Shown: one piece after another, positions 23,101 to 32,214 of the stretch | How the letters are laid out: each line of letters opens with the position of its first letter | Numbering within the stretch: position 1 is the first letter of the stretch | Assembly: GCA_037576215.1 (NCBI GenBank) | Contig: JBANDB010000008.1 | Coordinates: 1,240,001-1,304,000, forward strand | Direction: 5' to 3' | Length of the DNA stretch: 64,000 nt | Origin: Armillaria gallica | Taxonomy: Eukaryota > Basidiomycota > Agaricomycetes > Agaricales > Physalacriaceae | Position numbers and translations under genes: made by a program | Notes under the pieces: model-generated | The model's input: only the letters and a program-made list of their open reading frames with translations | Told to the model about the DNA's origin: nothing | The model's database searches: none

Positions 23101-23474
23101 CGGTGCAAGGGTTCTTGCTCAATAGTTTGTCTCTTTCTGCCTGGCCATAGGTGCAGCAGTTCTTCTGTCAACAATTGTGCGTCAGAGAGGCTGAAATCAT
23201 CCGAAGCATGATCATCAGGTCAGTTTGTCCGTGAGGAAGTTTGTTTGTCCATGTGCAAGGAGGAGAAATTAGGATGATAGGCCACTGGGATGTCCTGATG
23301 TGAATTAGTGATGAATGTCTCTCCATCTCTCGATACTGAAATTTCTGTATGGTGAGCTCGAGCTATGGCACCAGCAGGTGTGCTATGCCCTTGCAGTGTG
23401 GAGAGGCAGATAGGAATCGAACTGCCGTCTGGCCGATAGACAGATTCTTCAATGACAGCATGCCTTTGTGACAT
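20171..23474 (-). pseudogene. KDZ transposase with CxC2 cysteine cluster, degraded
   Basis: KDZ (Kyakuja-Dileera-Zisupton) proteins are DNA transposases expanded in Agaricomycetes. Read on the minus strand, there is an N-terminal tail from 23474, then a cysteine cluster (CAGCGEE, CVSCCNGTSACQSC, H, about 22920-23050). Next is the CxC2 body with LGHPTGEACPLLHPSG, WFPGSVEFPCTA, a Y-x-L-T-DNTG block (22500-22810) and CLACPRPGVN (about 22280). The KDZ core holds GIGRVVCARHEF (about 21930), YDISCQWHKNLW (about 21730), KFHLLAHIAECQEEF (about 21640) and SSTKEMGPGSRHD (about 21490). A C-terminal helical region continues to about 20170. Several in-frame stops (for example after the EEVRF block and after QCSILF) and frame breaks show it is not functional. 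Terminal inverted repeats were not found. Confidence 0.8.
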
Positions 23475-23695
23475 GTCATTGGGTTGCTTACAGAGAGTGG
23501 TAGAAGGAGCAAGCAGATCAGATGGATCTGCGACTCAAGCAAGGATCCATGCACGGAATTGGGCAAACAGTGCAATCCGATAGAGGTAACAGTACAATAC
23601 AACATGGAAATGGACGCAGTGTAATTGGATAGAGAAAGGCTGAAGCACAGTAGTATTGGTAGTAAGGTATGAGATCTATATTTTTGAAGCAAGTG
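23475..23695. other. short spacer before the tRNA-like unit
   Basis: Possible promoter-side sequence of the KDZ relic. Nothing else is recognised. Confidence 0.35.
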
Positions 23696-23709
23696 TAGTT
23701 CAGTTGGTA
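23696..23709 (+). promoter_or_regulatory. pol III A-box-like sequence of a split tRNA-like unit
   Basis: TAGTTCAGTTGGTA fits the A-box consensus TRGYNNARNNGG. Seven bases later element A is inserted. When the element and one copy of its target duplication are ignored, a B-box-like GAGTTCGAACC (32852-32862) follows about 40 nt after the A box, a normal tRNA-type spacing. A complete cloverleaf is not convincing, so a tRNA-derived SINE or a decayed tRNA is more likely than an active tRNA gene. Confidence 0.5.
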
Positions 23710-23711
23710 AT

Positions 23712-23716
23712 GAAGG
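23712..23716. repeat. 5-bp target site duplication of element A, left
   Basis: GAAGG here is repeated at 32813-32817 directly after the 3' LTR. This is the 5-bp duplication expected for a Ty3/gypsy integrase. Confidence 0.9.
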
Positions 23717-24314
23717 TGTTACGATTTATTCGTTTTCAAGACATCTTATCTAATCTTTGGAAGATAAGATAAGATGCTTACTCACCCACAATCTTTAGAC
23801 CCGCGACTCCCGGGGAGTCTTCATAAATCTTCACATCGCTATCACGTCACAGCTCGGTTGACGTGTACTCGACCAAGGGGTATCAACGACCCGTGCACCG
23901 ACACGATGCAGCAGTGTGACGACCGCGCGCCACTAGATACGCGTTAGTCTCGATAACCGCATGCTACACTCGGTTATCCTGGGTTAGTATCTGCTACCGT
24001 GTACTTATACGTGCTAAGCACGCCTTATTTCTCGGCTATCGTGTATTTGGCTTATTCACTTTCTAACACGGTAGCCACTCCTTAGGACCATTTACAGACC
24101 CTCACTTTACTATATAAGTAGCTTACTCAAAGCCTGTATTTCCCTAGCTTTGAGCTAAAGTTTATTCATACCGAATACTCTCCCTATCCTCACCCTTCGC
24201 TAAGAGCTTCTAAAGTGAGTCTTGGGCACCAATCATCCACAAGGGCTAGACGGTGACTGTACGAACGCGATACAGCCGATCTATTCACCTTTTGGTTGGA
24301 GTTCGGGTCTTACA
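23717..24314 (+). repeat. element A 5' LTR
   Basis: The 598-bp LTR carries a TATA box (TATATAAG, 24111-24118). About 35 bp downstream lies AGCTTTGAGCTAA (24146-24158), the likely RNA 5' end that pairs with the primer-binding site. Confidence 0.95.
24111..24158 (+). promoter_or_regulatory. element A promoter: TATA box and self-primer start
   Basis: TATATAAG at 24111 precedes AGCTTTGAGCTAA (24146-24158) by about 35 bp, a usual TATA-to-start distance. The 13 bases at 24146-24158 are exactly complementary to 24316-24328. In Tf1-type elements the 5' end of the RNA folds back on the primer-binding site and primes minus-strand synthesis. The same arrangement is seen here. Confidence 0.7.
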
Positions 24315-24315
24315 A

Positions 24316-24328
24316 TTAGCTCAAAGCT
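24316..24328 (+). promoter_or_regulatory. element A primer-binding site (self-priming type)
   Basis: TTAGCTCAAAGCT starts one base after the LTR. It does not begin with the TGG expected for a tRNA 3' end. Instead it is the reverse complement of the LTR segment 24146-24158. Confidence 0.7.
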
Positions 24329-24356
24329 GCTTTACTGATTCCGCATCAGAACCCGG

Positions 24357-25304
24357 ATGGAGAACGACGACGCTCGGATTATAGCAATCGCACTAGGAAT
24401 ACCAAGCGCCACTCTCGTCTCCATTGCCCTCATTCTTGCAGTCAGGTTCCGCTATAGGACAAGACAACTACAGCTCCGACGACAGGAAGAGGCGCACCGA
24501 ATCACCCCCTCAGTCATTACAGATAGCACAAATGGCATCCCGCTCGAGCAGCAGCCACCCCGACTCTTCGCACCCGTACCACACCGACCGATCCCAATCC
24601 ACCAGTTCCCTGGACAGCGAGGGGACGAGGAGGCGGACAACATTTCTGAGTCGACTACTACCCCGGTCCCGGAGGGAAGCTCTATTACCCCTGCCAGAAG
24701 GAGCCCGGCTGAGGTCGACATCACCTCCGACCATCCCGCTTCCTACTATGCCTCGCTTGTCCCTCGAACTCCCCCGGCCGGCGGAATCTCCGAAGCCAAT
24801 CGCGGAAGGAGGAGACGCAACATGGGCCACGACACCCGACCCGTCGCAACCACCGATACTCCAGCACCCGCAACCAGTATCACTACCAGCGAGTTCTGGG
24901 ATAATCTCGACATCCCCTACAGCGCCTACTTCCCCGCAGCTGTCCGAGATACGCCTGTCCAGGCCAGCGAGTCGACACTCGAGCCTGTACAGGTCAGTGA
25001 ACCCGTCGCCGGCCCCTCAAACCCCAGGCGTAGTGGTTGGCGACTACAGCCTCGAAGGTCGCCGCTCCGTCCCCCTCGAGCAAGTGCTTGGGAGCAGCTC
25101 CAGCAGCGATTCAGGGAGCGACCAACACCACCGCCCGAGCTCACGCGTCCACCAGAGGAGCTCAGCGGATCGACCACCGTCGGTCGCCCAACGCGTCCCT
25201 CAACCCCCTATCCAAGGCCCACAATCGATGGGATCCCCGAGTCGTCCTCCGAGCAGACGCGCGAGCAGTCGCCCTACTACCCCAGCGATGATGACGCTAA
25301 CTGA
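24357..25304 (+). CDS. overlapping membrane-protein frame ('ORF0') of element A
   Basis: This starts at the first ATG after the LTR, 42 nt downstream, and runs 315 codons, overlapping Gag in another frame for about 770 nt. Residues ~8-30 form one hydrophobic segment (IAIALGIPSATLVSIALILA), followed by a basic stretch (RFRYRTRQLQLRRQ). The rest is long and rich in P, R, S and E, ending YYPSDDDAN. A type III/signal-anchor topology with a cytosolic proline-rich tail is inferred. Residues ~178-193 (SEFWDNLDIPYSAYFP) recur in the corresponding frame of element B. I know no described protein of this kind in fungal chromoviruses. It could instead be a 5' extension joined to Gag by splicing or frameshift, though no clear junction was seen. 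Confidence 0.55.
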   Translation: MENDDARIIAIALGIPSATLVSIALILAVRFRYRTRQLQLRRQEEAHRITPSVITDSTNGIPLEQQPPRLFAPVPHRPIPIHQFPGQRGDEEADNISESTTTPVPEGSSITPARRSPAEVDITSDHPASYYASLVPRTPPAGGISEANRGRRRRNMGHDTRPVATTDTPAPATSITTSEFWDNLDIPYSAYFPAAVRDTPVQASESTLEPVQVSEPVAGPSNPRRSGWRLQPRRSPLRPPRASAWEQLQQRFRERPTPPPELTRPPEELSGSTTVGRPTRPSTPYPRPTIDGIPESSSEQTREQSPYYPSDDDAN

Positions 25305-26745
25305 TGCCATCAACTTCTATAATCAAACAGAAGATGATCCCACAGTCCCTACTCCCGTTATATTAAGGCAAGCGACCTTTTTGAACCTTTATAATTATTT
25401 CGCCTTTGAGTTACCGTTCGCCCAAATCTGGGGAGAGACCCCAGCCGGGAACGATTATTTTATGAAGATGAACCGAGGACTACCAGCGGACGAAATCCTA
25501 CAGTACGAGGCAGAGCGAAATGCTCGCGCCTTATGGAACCACATTCACCCGGAGGCCATAATCGAGGAATGGCCCGAATATGAAGAAGCCGCATTAGAGG
25601 CCGAGATCCAGGAACCCATGCCAGATGAGCCCCCAGTAGCGCCTCCCCGAGTCACTAACACCTTTGCCTATGCGACAAGAATGGCGGCACCAGGAACGTA
25701 CACACCCGGATACCTACCGTTCGCTGGGGCTAACGGAGGCGGTGGAGGCGGTGGGCAACCTGCACAACCACCTCCCGCACCACCGGTACGGGTAATGCTC
25801 CCACGATTCCCAGCACCACCAAGCATGCCAGATCCACCCATACCCTGGGAACTACAAGCTGGAGCGATAGCCCCCTACGACGACTTCAAGCCGAAGATAC
25901 TAAAGGAAGTCGACGATTTCTCAGGGGACTCAGACGACATCGCTCGCTTCTTCCTGAAGTGCGAACTCCACTTCGAGGTCTTTAATCGGCATTTCCGCCA
26001 ACACCCACACCGGGTTGTCTTCTGTGTCTCACGACTCGCGGGAGAGGCCGAAAGATGGTGGCAGCTATGCGCCAAAGTCATAGGAAAGACAGCTGACGGC
26101 GAGCAGAAGTATCCAACCTACGACGAGTTCCAGACGGAACTCAACAGTAGGTTCTGGAAGGATGCTGACTCGCAGATCAAGTACGCGCAGTGGGAAAGGC
26201 TGAAGCAGTCAGAGCACAAGGACGGCGACAAGTTCTTCCAACTATTCGAAGAACTAGCCTGCTTTGCCGGGGTACGAGATAACGATCAGGTAATGCTCCA
26301 CCAGATCAAGAAGGCCGCCCGTCAGTCGAGCAAAAATACGATATACTCGTCTGACGGTGATGTGCCAGTCGACTACCCTGCCTGGAAAGCTCGACTCCTC
26401 CGGATAGATCTCAATTGGCGCCTCAAGCAGGCAGAAGGAACGACAGGACCACGACCACAGTTTCAGAAAACGACCGCGCCTGTACAGGGCGGTCAAACCA
26501 GGGCCCCTGCACCGACAACTAGAACGGTGACAGGAACGACTTACGGAGGGCGTGGACAACCGATGAATATCGATATTGCCACGGCGGACACGGTATGTTT
26601 CGGATGTGGCAAGAAAGGCCACTTCAGGCGAGACTGCCCTACCGCGCCCAGAACCCGAGCTGAGTCTTTGCGACGCGCAAACACTTACTGGGACAGAAAG
26701 GAAGGCCTCTCAACGATTGAGGAGGTAAAAGAGACCGCCGTCTAG
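24532..26745 (+). CDS. gag: element A Gag
   Basis: The first ATG in this frame is at 24532, although the frame is open upstream to 24424; about 737 residues follow. Residues 1 to ~260 are S/P/R-rich and share DNA with ORF0. A capsid-like retrotransposon Gag domain lies at about 25870-26430, with GDSDDIARFFLKCELHF, RWWQLC, a W-x-R-L-K-Q block and an FF-Q-L-F-E-E block. A CCHC knuckle CFGCGKKGHFRRDC is at about 26600-26640. Gag packages the element RNA into virus-like particles. The frame ends with TAG at 26743-26745. Pol is open in the -1 frame from 26721, so the two overlap by about 25 nt. Confidence 0.9.
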   Translation: MASRSSSSHPDSSHPYHTDRSQSTSSLDSEGTRRRTTFLSRLLPRSRREALLPLPEGARLRSTSPPTIPLPTMPRLSLELPRPAESPKPIAEGGDATWATTPDPSQPPILQHPQPVSLPASSGIISTSPTAPTSPQLSEIRLSRPASRHSSLYRSVNPSPAPQTPGVVVGDYSLEGRRSVPLEQVLGSSSSSDSGSDQHHRPSSRVHQRSSADRPPSVAQRVPQPPIQGPQSMGSPSRPPSRRASSRPTTPAMMTLTDAINFYNQTEDDPTVPTPVILRQATFLNLYNYFAFELPFAQIWGETPAGNDYFMKMNRGLPADEILQYEAERNARALWNHIHPEAIIEEWPEYEEAALEAEIQEPMPDEPPVAPPRVTNTFAYATRMAAPGTYTPGYLPFAGANGGGGGGGQPAQPPPAPPVRVMLPRFPAPPSMPDPPIPWELQAGAIAPYDDFKPKILKEVDDFSGDSDDIARFFLKCELHFEVFNRHFRQHPHRVVFCVSRLAGEAERWWQLCAKVIGKTADGEQKYPTYDEFQTELNSRFWKDADSQIKYAQWERLKQSEHKDGDKFFQLFEELACFAGVRDNDQVMLHQIKKAARQSSKNTIYSSDGDVPVDYPAWKARLLRIDLNWRLKQAEGTTGPRPQFQKTTAPVQGGQTRAPAPTTRTVTGTTYGGRGQPMNIDIATADTVCFGCGKKGHFRRDCPTAPRTRAESLRRANTYWDRKEGLSTIEEVKETAV

Positions 26746-29700
26746 ATGATGATTCAGTCTATTCGGCGGCCCGAGGTTTAGTTTCGGCTGTATCAAACGC
26801 GCATTCGAATATACCCGCGACTTCGCAATCAGACCAGGAACTAAACTTGAATCAACTTACGCCTAACGAAGCGACTATCGTGATGGTTGGACCATCGACG
26901 ATCCTAGGAACGAGCGCGGTAGTCACAGAGCTATCGGTTCGACGCCCGGCGAGTAATCTATTACAGACGAAAGCTCGAGGCGATAAGTCACCCACCATAG
27001 TGACACCCATCATAACGGCGGAGCACCAGTCGAGGCCTTCCCTAGGGGAGTTTCAAGCCGCAGTGACGAATGTCCGACCGGATGGGGCAGGAGAGCAGAC
27101 AGCTACGCTCCCGCGTAAACGTCCTCTGCCTGAAATTGCAGCTCTACGGAGTCCCTGCCGCGCAGGGAGCTTCGAGGAAATAGCCACGGCGAAACCTCCT
27201 CTGGTAAAAGAGACTTGCACACGGGCTGCAGAGTGTAAATCCCACGACGGGGCTCTGACGACAGCAACGGAGGCCAGCTCCCGTAACACTGGACAAGCTG
27301 AGGACGACCACAAAGGCGACTCAGGATCTACGCCTAACGAAGCGAATAAAGCTAAGTGCAACACAGTTGACTTAGGATCTATAGATGAGGCCTCGAACGA
27401 CAGAGATCGCGACGCCAAGACTCTAAACAAGACGACGAGGGACGCAAGGGTCTATTTGCTCTCCGTCCTGAAGAACCAAGAGGACGACCTGGAGTCGGGT
27501 AAGTGCCCCCGATCAGTTGCCAATGCCTATCGAGGCGAAGGGCGACCCGACGAAGGGGGAACGCCGAATGAAACGAGGATCCCGGTCATCACAGAGACGG
27601 GCCCGAAGGAATCAGGTGAAGGCGACCGTTACTCAACGGTGAGAAGCGTAGGCAATCGTTGTGCAACGGTAACAGCCCACCTTGTCACTCCTCCCAGGAG
27701 CGGCACCTTCGCGGAAAGCTACTCCCGTTCCACGACCGACCAGAAAGCCGCAGGTTTGGAAGCTGCTAGCGCCCAGGCAGTGCAAAGGGGGCATCAGGTA
27801 GCTTTTATTGAAGTACCTGACCACGAGGACACTACCAGTTTCATGATGAACAAGGACGCTAATTTAACCCCTTTAGACTTAGAAAATGCGGTGACCTCAC
27901 CGACGGTAGTCGCGCCCGTATGGGGCGACGCGAAGGTTGAAGAGGCCCCGCAACTGTCCCGAACCTATACAAAGGGACAGACCTATAGAGAATGGCTCAA
28001 ACCATTCGGAGCAGAGTGGACTCTACGCGGCGTAGTACAAGCGCGGACGGAGTCAGAAGCAAAGGCAATTCTAAAAAACTGGATTCACAAAGCACGCGCC
28101 GAAGAGGTCGTGGACTCATTAATCGAAGCAATGAGGGGGATGAAGCGAATCGACGCACTCTGGTGGCTTCACGAGCTACAGGAACCAAAGCGACTTATCA
28201 GCGCGCTGAGCGATAAAGGAAAAGACTTGGTGATCCCCGTCATGCTCGGGGCTCCAGGAACAATTTCCAATATCTCTACAACCGCGTTGGTAGACAGCGG
28301 ATGCACCAGTAGCGCCATCAATCGAAAATTCGTCAAACAACATCACATCCCTACCCGACCAACGGCCGCCCCAATCCCAGTCTATAATGCCGACGGAACC
28401 AAAAACTCGGGAGGATCGATTACCGAATACGCCGAGATCGAACTCAAAATCGGGGATCATTCTGAACGAATAGATCTAGCCGTAACAGATCTCGGTGATA
28501 AAGAGATCTTCCTTGGTCATGATTGGTTAGCCCGGCATAATCCGATCATCAATTGGAAGACGGGAGGATTAACGTTTGCACGATGCGAATGCCGTAAAAA
28601 CCCATTCACGCTACCCGACGCGGATCCCGACGACAAATGGGACGAGGAACTGGAAGAAGGGGACACTATCCTCGCAATAGATTTTACGCGGGCTATTCTC
28701 ATACGTGCGCATCACGCCAATGACTTAGCCGCCGCGGCCAATGCAGACAAAGAGACTAAGACGTTCGAAGAAATGGTCCCAGAATGGTGTCGGGATTTCA
28801 ACGATCTGTTTGACAAAGACAGTTTCGATGAACTCCCTGACCCAAAGACGTGGGACCACGCCATCGAACTTACTCCAAATGCAAGCGCCAATCTAGATTG
28901 CAAGGTCTACCCTTTGAACCGGAACGAACAAGCGGAACTCGACAAATTCTTAGACGAGAATCTCTCGAGTGGACGAATACGACCATCCAAGTCACCCATG
29001 GCCTCGCCATTCTTCTTCGTTAAAAAGAAGGATGGCAAGCTGCGACCAGTCCAGGATTATAGGAAGCTCAATGAGATGACGATTAAAAACCGTTATCCAC
29101 TTCCCCTGATCTCAGAATTAATGGACAAGTTGCGGGGTGCCAAGTATTTTTCCAAGCTTGACGTTCGATGGGGATACAACAACATGCGCATCAAAAGCGG
29201 TGACGAGTGGAAGGCGGCATTCAGAACTAATCGCGGGTTATTTGAACCCACGGTTATGTTCTTCGGGCTCACCAATTCGCCCGCTACCTTCCAGTGGATG
29301 ATGAATGATATTTTCAAAAACCTCATTGCATCAGGCGCCGTCACCGTTTACCTTGACGATATCCTTATCATGTCCAAGACCAAGGAAGAACATCGTCGCA
29401 TTACGCGCGAGGTTCTAAGACTTCTCCGAAAGAACAAACTGTTTCTGAAAGCGGAGAAGTGCGAATTCGAAACCTTGGAAACGGAATACCTCGGAGTCAT
29501 CATCAGTGAAGGGAGCATCCGCATGGACCCAGTCAAGATCGCGGGAATCGCAGAATGGCCTGTACCAACCAAGAAAGTACAGCTCCAGTCGTTCTTAGGC
29601 TTTACCAACTTCTACAGACATTTCATCAAAGGATACAGCAAGGTCGTCAAACCAATGACCCAGCTTACAGGAAACGATCCATGGAAGTGGGGAAAAGCGC

Positions 29701-31850
29701 AACAGGACGCGTTTGAAGAATTGAAACGCCTATTAGCCGAGGAAGTGGTACTGGCAATACCCACCGATGGCGGAAAATTCCGCATAGAAGCAGATGCAAG
29801 TGAGGGAGCGATAGGTGCGGTATTGACGCAGGAGCAGGATGGAAAATGGCGCCCGGTCGCATTTTTATCCAAATCCCTCACTACGACAGAACGAAATTAC
29901 GAAATTTACGACAAAGAACTGCTCGCGATAATGATCGCGCTCGATGAGTGGAGGCACTATCTGATGGGCGCAGCTCAGGACTTCGAAATATGGACGGATC
30001 ACCAGAATCTCCAGTATTTCCGAAAACCTCAGAAACTCAATCGGCGACAAGCGCGATGGGTCACTGAGCTGGCCGAATATCACTTCACGCTTCACCACAA
30101 ATCAGGAACCGCAAACAAGAAAGCCGACTTACTTAGTCGCAGAGCAGATCACGAGCAAGGAAAGGAGGACAACGATGAGGTTATCGTCCTCAAACCCGAG
30201 CATTTCCGGGCCCTAGTCATGCCCACTATCGAGGAAACCCATTCCAAGATAAAGCAAGCCACGCTCGACCACCGTCAATGGGACAAGAACATTGCGACCT
30301 CCCTAAACCACGACCGAGGACTGAAGATGAATGATGGGTTAATCTATTACGATTCCTGCATTTATGTTCCTTCTGACCACGCGTTACGAGGCGAGATTAT
30401 CTCGCAAGTTCACGACCACATCACGGCGGGACACCCCGGCATAGAAAAGACTAAAGAACTCGTCTTACGAGAATATTGGTGGCCCAGGATGAAGAAAGAC
30501 ATAGAGGATTATGTCCGCGGTTGCGAAACGTGCCAACGAACGAAGTCGAGCACTCAAGCAAAAGCAGCACCGCTACATCCCAACACGATACCCTCCCAAC
30601 CCTGGACCCATATCTCCGTCGACATGGTAACTGGTTTACCGAAGAGCCAAGGCTTCGACGCGATCCTAATGATCGTCGATCGCTTCTCTAAAGAAATCAT
30701 ACCAGTCGCATGCACTACGGAAATGTCATCGGAAGGGTGGGCCAAAATCCTACGAGACCAAGTTTACGCCAAACATGGGATGCCCCAGGTCGTTATCAGC
30801 GACCGAGGCACCGTGTTTGTATCCAAGTTCATGAAAGACCTTTATGACTTGCTTCAAATCAAGGCAAACGCATCCACCGCCTACCACCCGCAAACTGACG
30901 GACAGACTGAACGAGTGAATCAGGAGGTTGAAAAATACCTCCGGATTTTCGTCAACCACCGTCAGAATGACTGGGCGGAATGGCTCTCCCTCGCGGCCTT
31001 CTCTCACAATAACCGCGTCCACTCCGCAACGGGTAAAAGTCCCTTCGAGGTTACCCATGGCTATATCGTCGAGGTCCTCCCTGGTGCCGTACGACCCCGA
31101 GCACCCTTTAGAACACCGGCCTCGAACACCTTCGTTTCAGATATCCAGAAAATCCATGCCGAGGCAAAGCAAGCACTCGAGAAAGCCGCCGATCAGATGA
31201 AAGCCCAATACGACAAAAAGAAAAGACCCGCAGTTGACTACTCGACAGGAGACAAAGTGTGGCTCGATACGAGCAATCTGGCACTCCCACGTCCGAAGAA
31301 AAAACTTGCAGACAAAAAAACGGGCCCCTTCCCTATCATCGCCAAAATCGGAGCTTCGGCATACAAATTAAAACTCCCTCCAGGCTGGCGCATCCATCCA
31401 GTATTTAACGAATCACTCCTGACGCCCTACACGCCACCCGCATTCCCTAACCAGGAACAGCCGCCTCCGCCACCACCCGCCCTTGTTGACGGGGAGGAGC
31501 ACTATGAAATCGAGCGCGTACTCGACCATAGAGACCGAAAGGTCCGAGGAAAGGCTGGCGAACCATGGCACTGGGTCACGGACTATTTCGTCAAATGGAA
31601 AGGATATGGACCGGAATCAAACAGCTGGGTAAAAGAAGACGACATGGACGCCGACGAACTAGTCGACGAATATCTCGCAGAAAAAGTGAATCGCACCAGA
31701 CAAGAGACAGGAGATTGGCAGTCCTATACGGATCCATTCACTGGTCGAAAAGTCTGGTACGACCAAGAACTCGACTGGGATTGGTTTGGTGGCAACGACG
31801 ACCCCTCGACAAGCTCGAACTCGCCGTACGAAGCAACAGAAATCCCATAA
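26721..31850 (+). CDS. pol: element A Pol: protease, reverse transcriptase, RNase H, integrase, chromodomain
   Basis: One uninterrupted frame to 31850. After a long, little-conserved N-terminal region come the aspartic protease active site ALVDSGCTSSAI (about 28285), reverse transcriptase with [13 protein letters not shown] (about 29010) and the catalytic YLDDILIMS (about 29349), and RNase H with EADASEGAIGAVL (about 29790). The integrase has an HHCC finger (HITAGHPG ... CETCQRTK, about 30418-30545) and a D-D-E triad: DMVTG about 30620, SDRGTVF about 30800, and E in DGQTERVNQ about 30900. A chromodomain (DYFVKWKGYGPESNSW and flanks) lies at about 31495-31690, which in this lineage targets integration to marked chromatin. 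All catalytic residues checked are present. How it is expressed is unknown; a four-A run at 26728-26731 in the Gag/Pol overlap would allow -1 slippage. Confidence 0.92.
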   Translation, partial: GGKRDRRLDDDSVYSAARGLVSAVSNAHSNIPATSQSDQELNLNQLTPNEATIVMVGPSTILGTSAVVTELSVRRPASNLLQTKARGDKSPTIVTPIITAEHQSRPSLGEFQAAVTNVRPDGAGEQTATLPRKRPLPEIAALRSPCRAGSFEEIATAKPPLVKETCTRAAECKSHDGALTTATEASSRNTGQAEDDHKGDSGSTPNEANKAKCNTVDLGSIDEASNDRDRDAKTLNKTTRDARVYLLSVLKNQEDDLESGKCPRSVANAYRGEGRPDEGGTPNETRIPVITETGPKESGEGDRYSTVRSVGNRCATVTAHLVTPPRSGTFAESYSRSTTDQKAAGLEAASAQAVQRGHQVAFIEVPDHEDTTSFMMNKDANLTPLDLENAVTSPTVVAPVWGDAKVEEAPQLSRTYTKGQTYREWLKPFGAEWTLRGVVQARTESEAKAILKNWIHKARAEEVVDSLIEAMRGMKRIDALWWLHELQEPKRLISALSDKGKDLVIPVMLGAPGTISNISTTALVDSGCTSSAINRKFVKQHHIPTRPTAAPIPVYNADGTKNSGGSITEYAEIELKIGDHSERIDLAVTDLGDKEIFLGHDWLARHNPIINWKTGGLTFARCECRKNPFTLPDADPDDKWDEELEEGDTILAIDFTRAILIRAHHANDLAAAANADKETKTFEEMVPEWCRDFNDLFDKDSFDELPDPKTWDHAIELTPNASANLDCKVYPLNRNEQAELDKFLDENLSSGRIRPSKSPMASPFFFVKKKDGKLRPVQDYRKLNEMTIKNRYPLPLISELMDKLRGAKYFSKLDVRWGYNNMRIKSGDEWKAAFRTNRGLFEPTVMFFGLTNSPATFQWMMNDIFKNLIASGAVTVYLDDILIMSKTKEEHRRITREVLRLLRKNKLFLKAEKCEFETLETEYLGVIISEGSIRMDPVKIAGIAEWPVPTKKVQLQSFLGFTNFYRHFIKGYSKVVKPMTQLTGNDPWKWGKAQQDAFEELKRLLAEEVVLAIPTDGGKFRIEADASEGAIGAVLTQEQDGKWRPVAFLSKSLTTTERNYEIYDKELLAIMIALDEWRHYLMGAAQDFEIWTDHQNLQYFRKPQKLNRRQARWVTELAEYHFTLHHKSGTANKKADLLSRRADHEQGKEDNDEVIVLKPEHFRALVMPTIEETHSKIKQATLDHRQWDKNIATSLNHDRGLKMNDGLIYYDSCIYVPSDHALRGEIISQVHDHITAGHPGIEKTKELVLREYWWPRMKKDIEDYVRGCETCQRTKSSTQAKAAPLHPNTIPSQPWTHISVDMVTGLPKSQGFDAILMIVDRFSKEIIPVACTTEMSSEGWAKILRDQVYAKHGMPQVVISDRGTVFVSKFMKDLYDLLQIKANASTAYHPQTDGQTERVNQEVEKYLRIFVNHRQNDWAEWLSLAAFSHNNRVHSATGKSPFEVTHGYIVEVLPGAVRPRAPFRTPASNTFVSDIQKIHAEAKQALEKAADQMKAQYDKKKRPAVDYSTGDKVWLDTSNLALPRPKKKLADKKTGPFPIIAKIGASAYKLKLPPGWRIHPVFNESLLTPYTPPAFPNQEQPPPPPPALVDGEEHYEIERVLDHRDRKVRGKAGEPWHWVTDYFVKWKGYGPESNSWVKEDDMDADELVDEYLAEKVNRTRQETGDWQSYTDPFTGRKVWYDQELDWDWFGGNDDPSTSSNSPYEATEIP

Positions 31851-32201
31851 ACAAACACAGTCGAGCCCTATAACGGGGGATAGCCAACGGGCCCTCATTC
31901 ACGACTTCTAACGACAAAACCATGTCCTCCTTCATGCTTCTTTTCGCTCACGACTTCCAAGATGACCAATATTCCACTAAAAAGCGCTCAATAATCGGAT
32001 GGGTCCAACCGGCGTCCAGGATCTAGTTTTCCACTCGCGTCACCACCATATGAAAAATCCCCGTTCCCTCTGGGCGAACAAGGCCTTTGGGACAAGCTGC
32101 AGCGCATATGACATTTCTCCGAAACACTAGATGTCTCTGGGGACGGCATGACGATGAAGAAGACGGAAACTGGACTTACTAGCAGTTGGGACACCTGCCT
32201 T

Positions 32202-32214
32202 AGAGGGGGGGTAA
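32202..32214 (+). promoter_or_regulatory. element A polypurine tract
   Basis: AGAGGGGGGGTAA lies directly before the 3' LTR. The same layout (ACCTGCCTTA, then G-run, then TAA) precedes the 3' LTR of element B on the minus strand (about 43651-43672). This is the presumed plus-strand primer. Confidence 0.8.

Noticed and set aside
24424..24531. Gag start at 24424
   Set aside because: The codon there is TTG. The first ATG in the Gag frame is at 24532.
26847..31850. Many 60-125-codon minus-strand frames across element A Pol and Gag
   Set aside because: They are antisense shadows of strongly supported Gag and Pol frames and have no motifs of their own.
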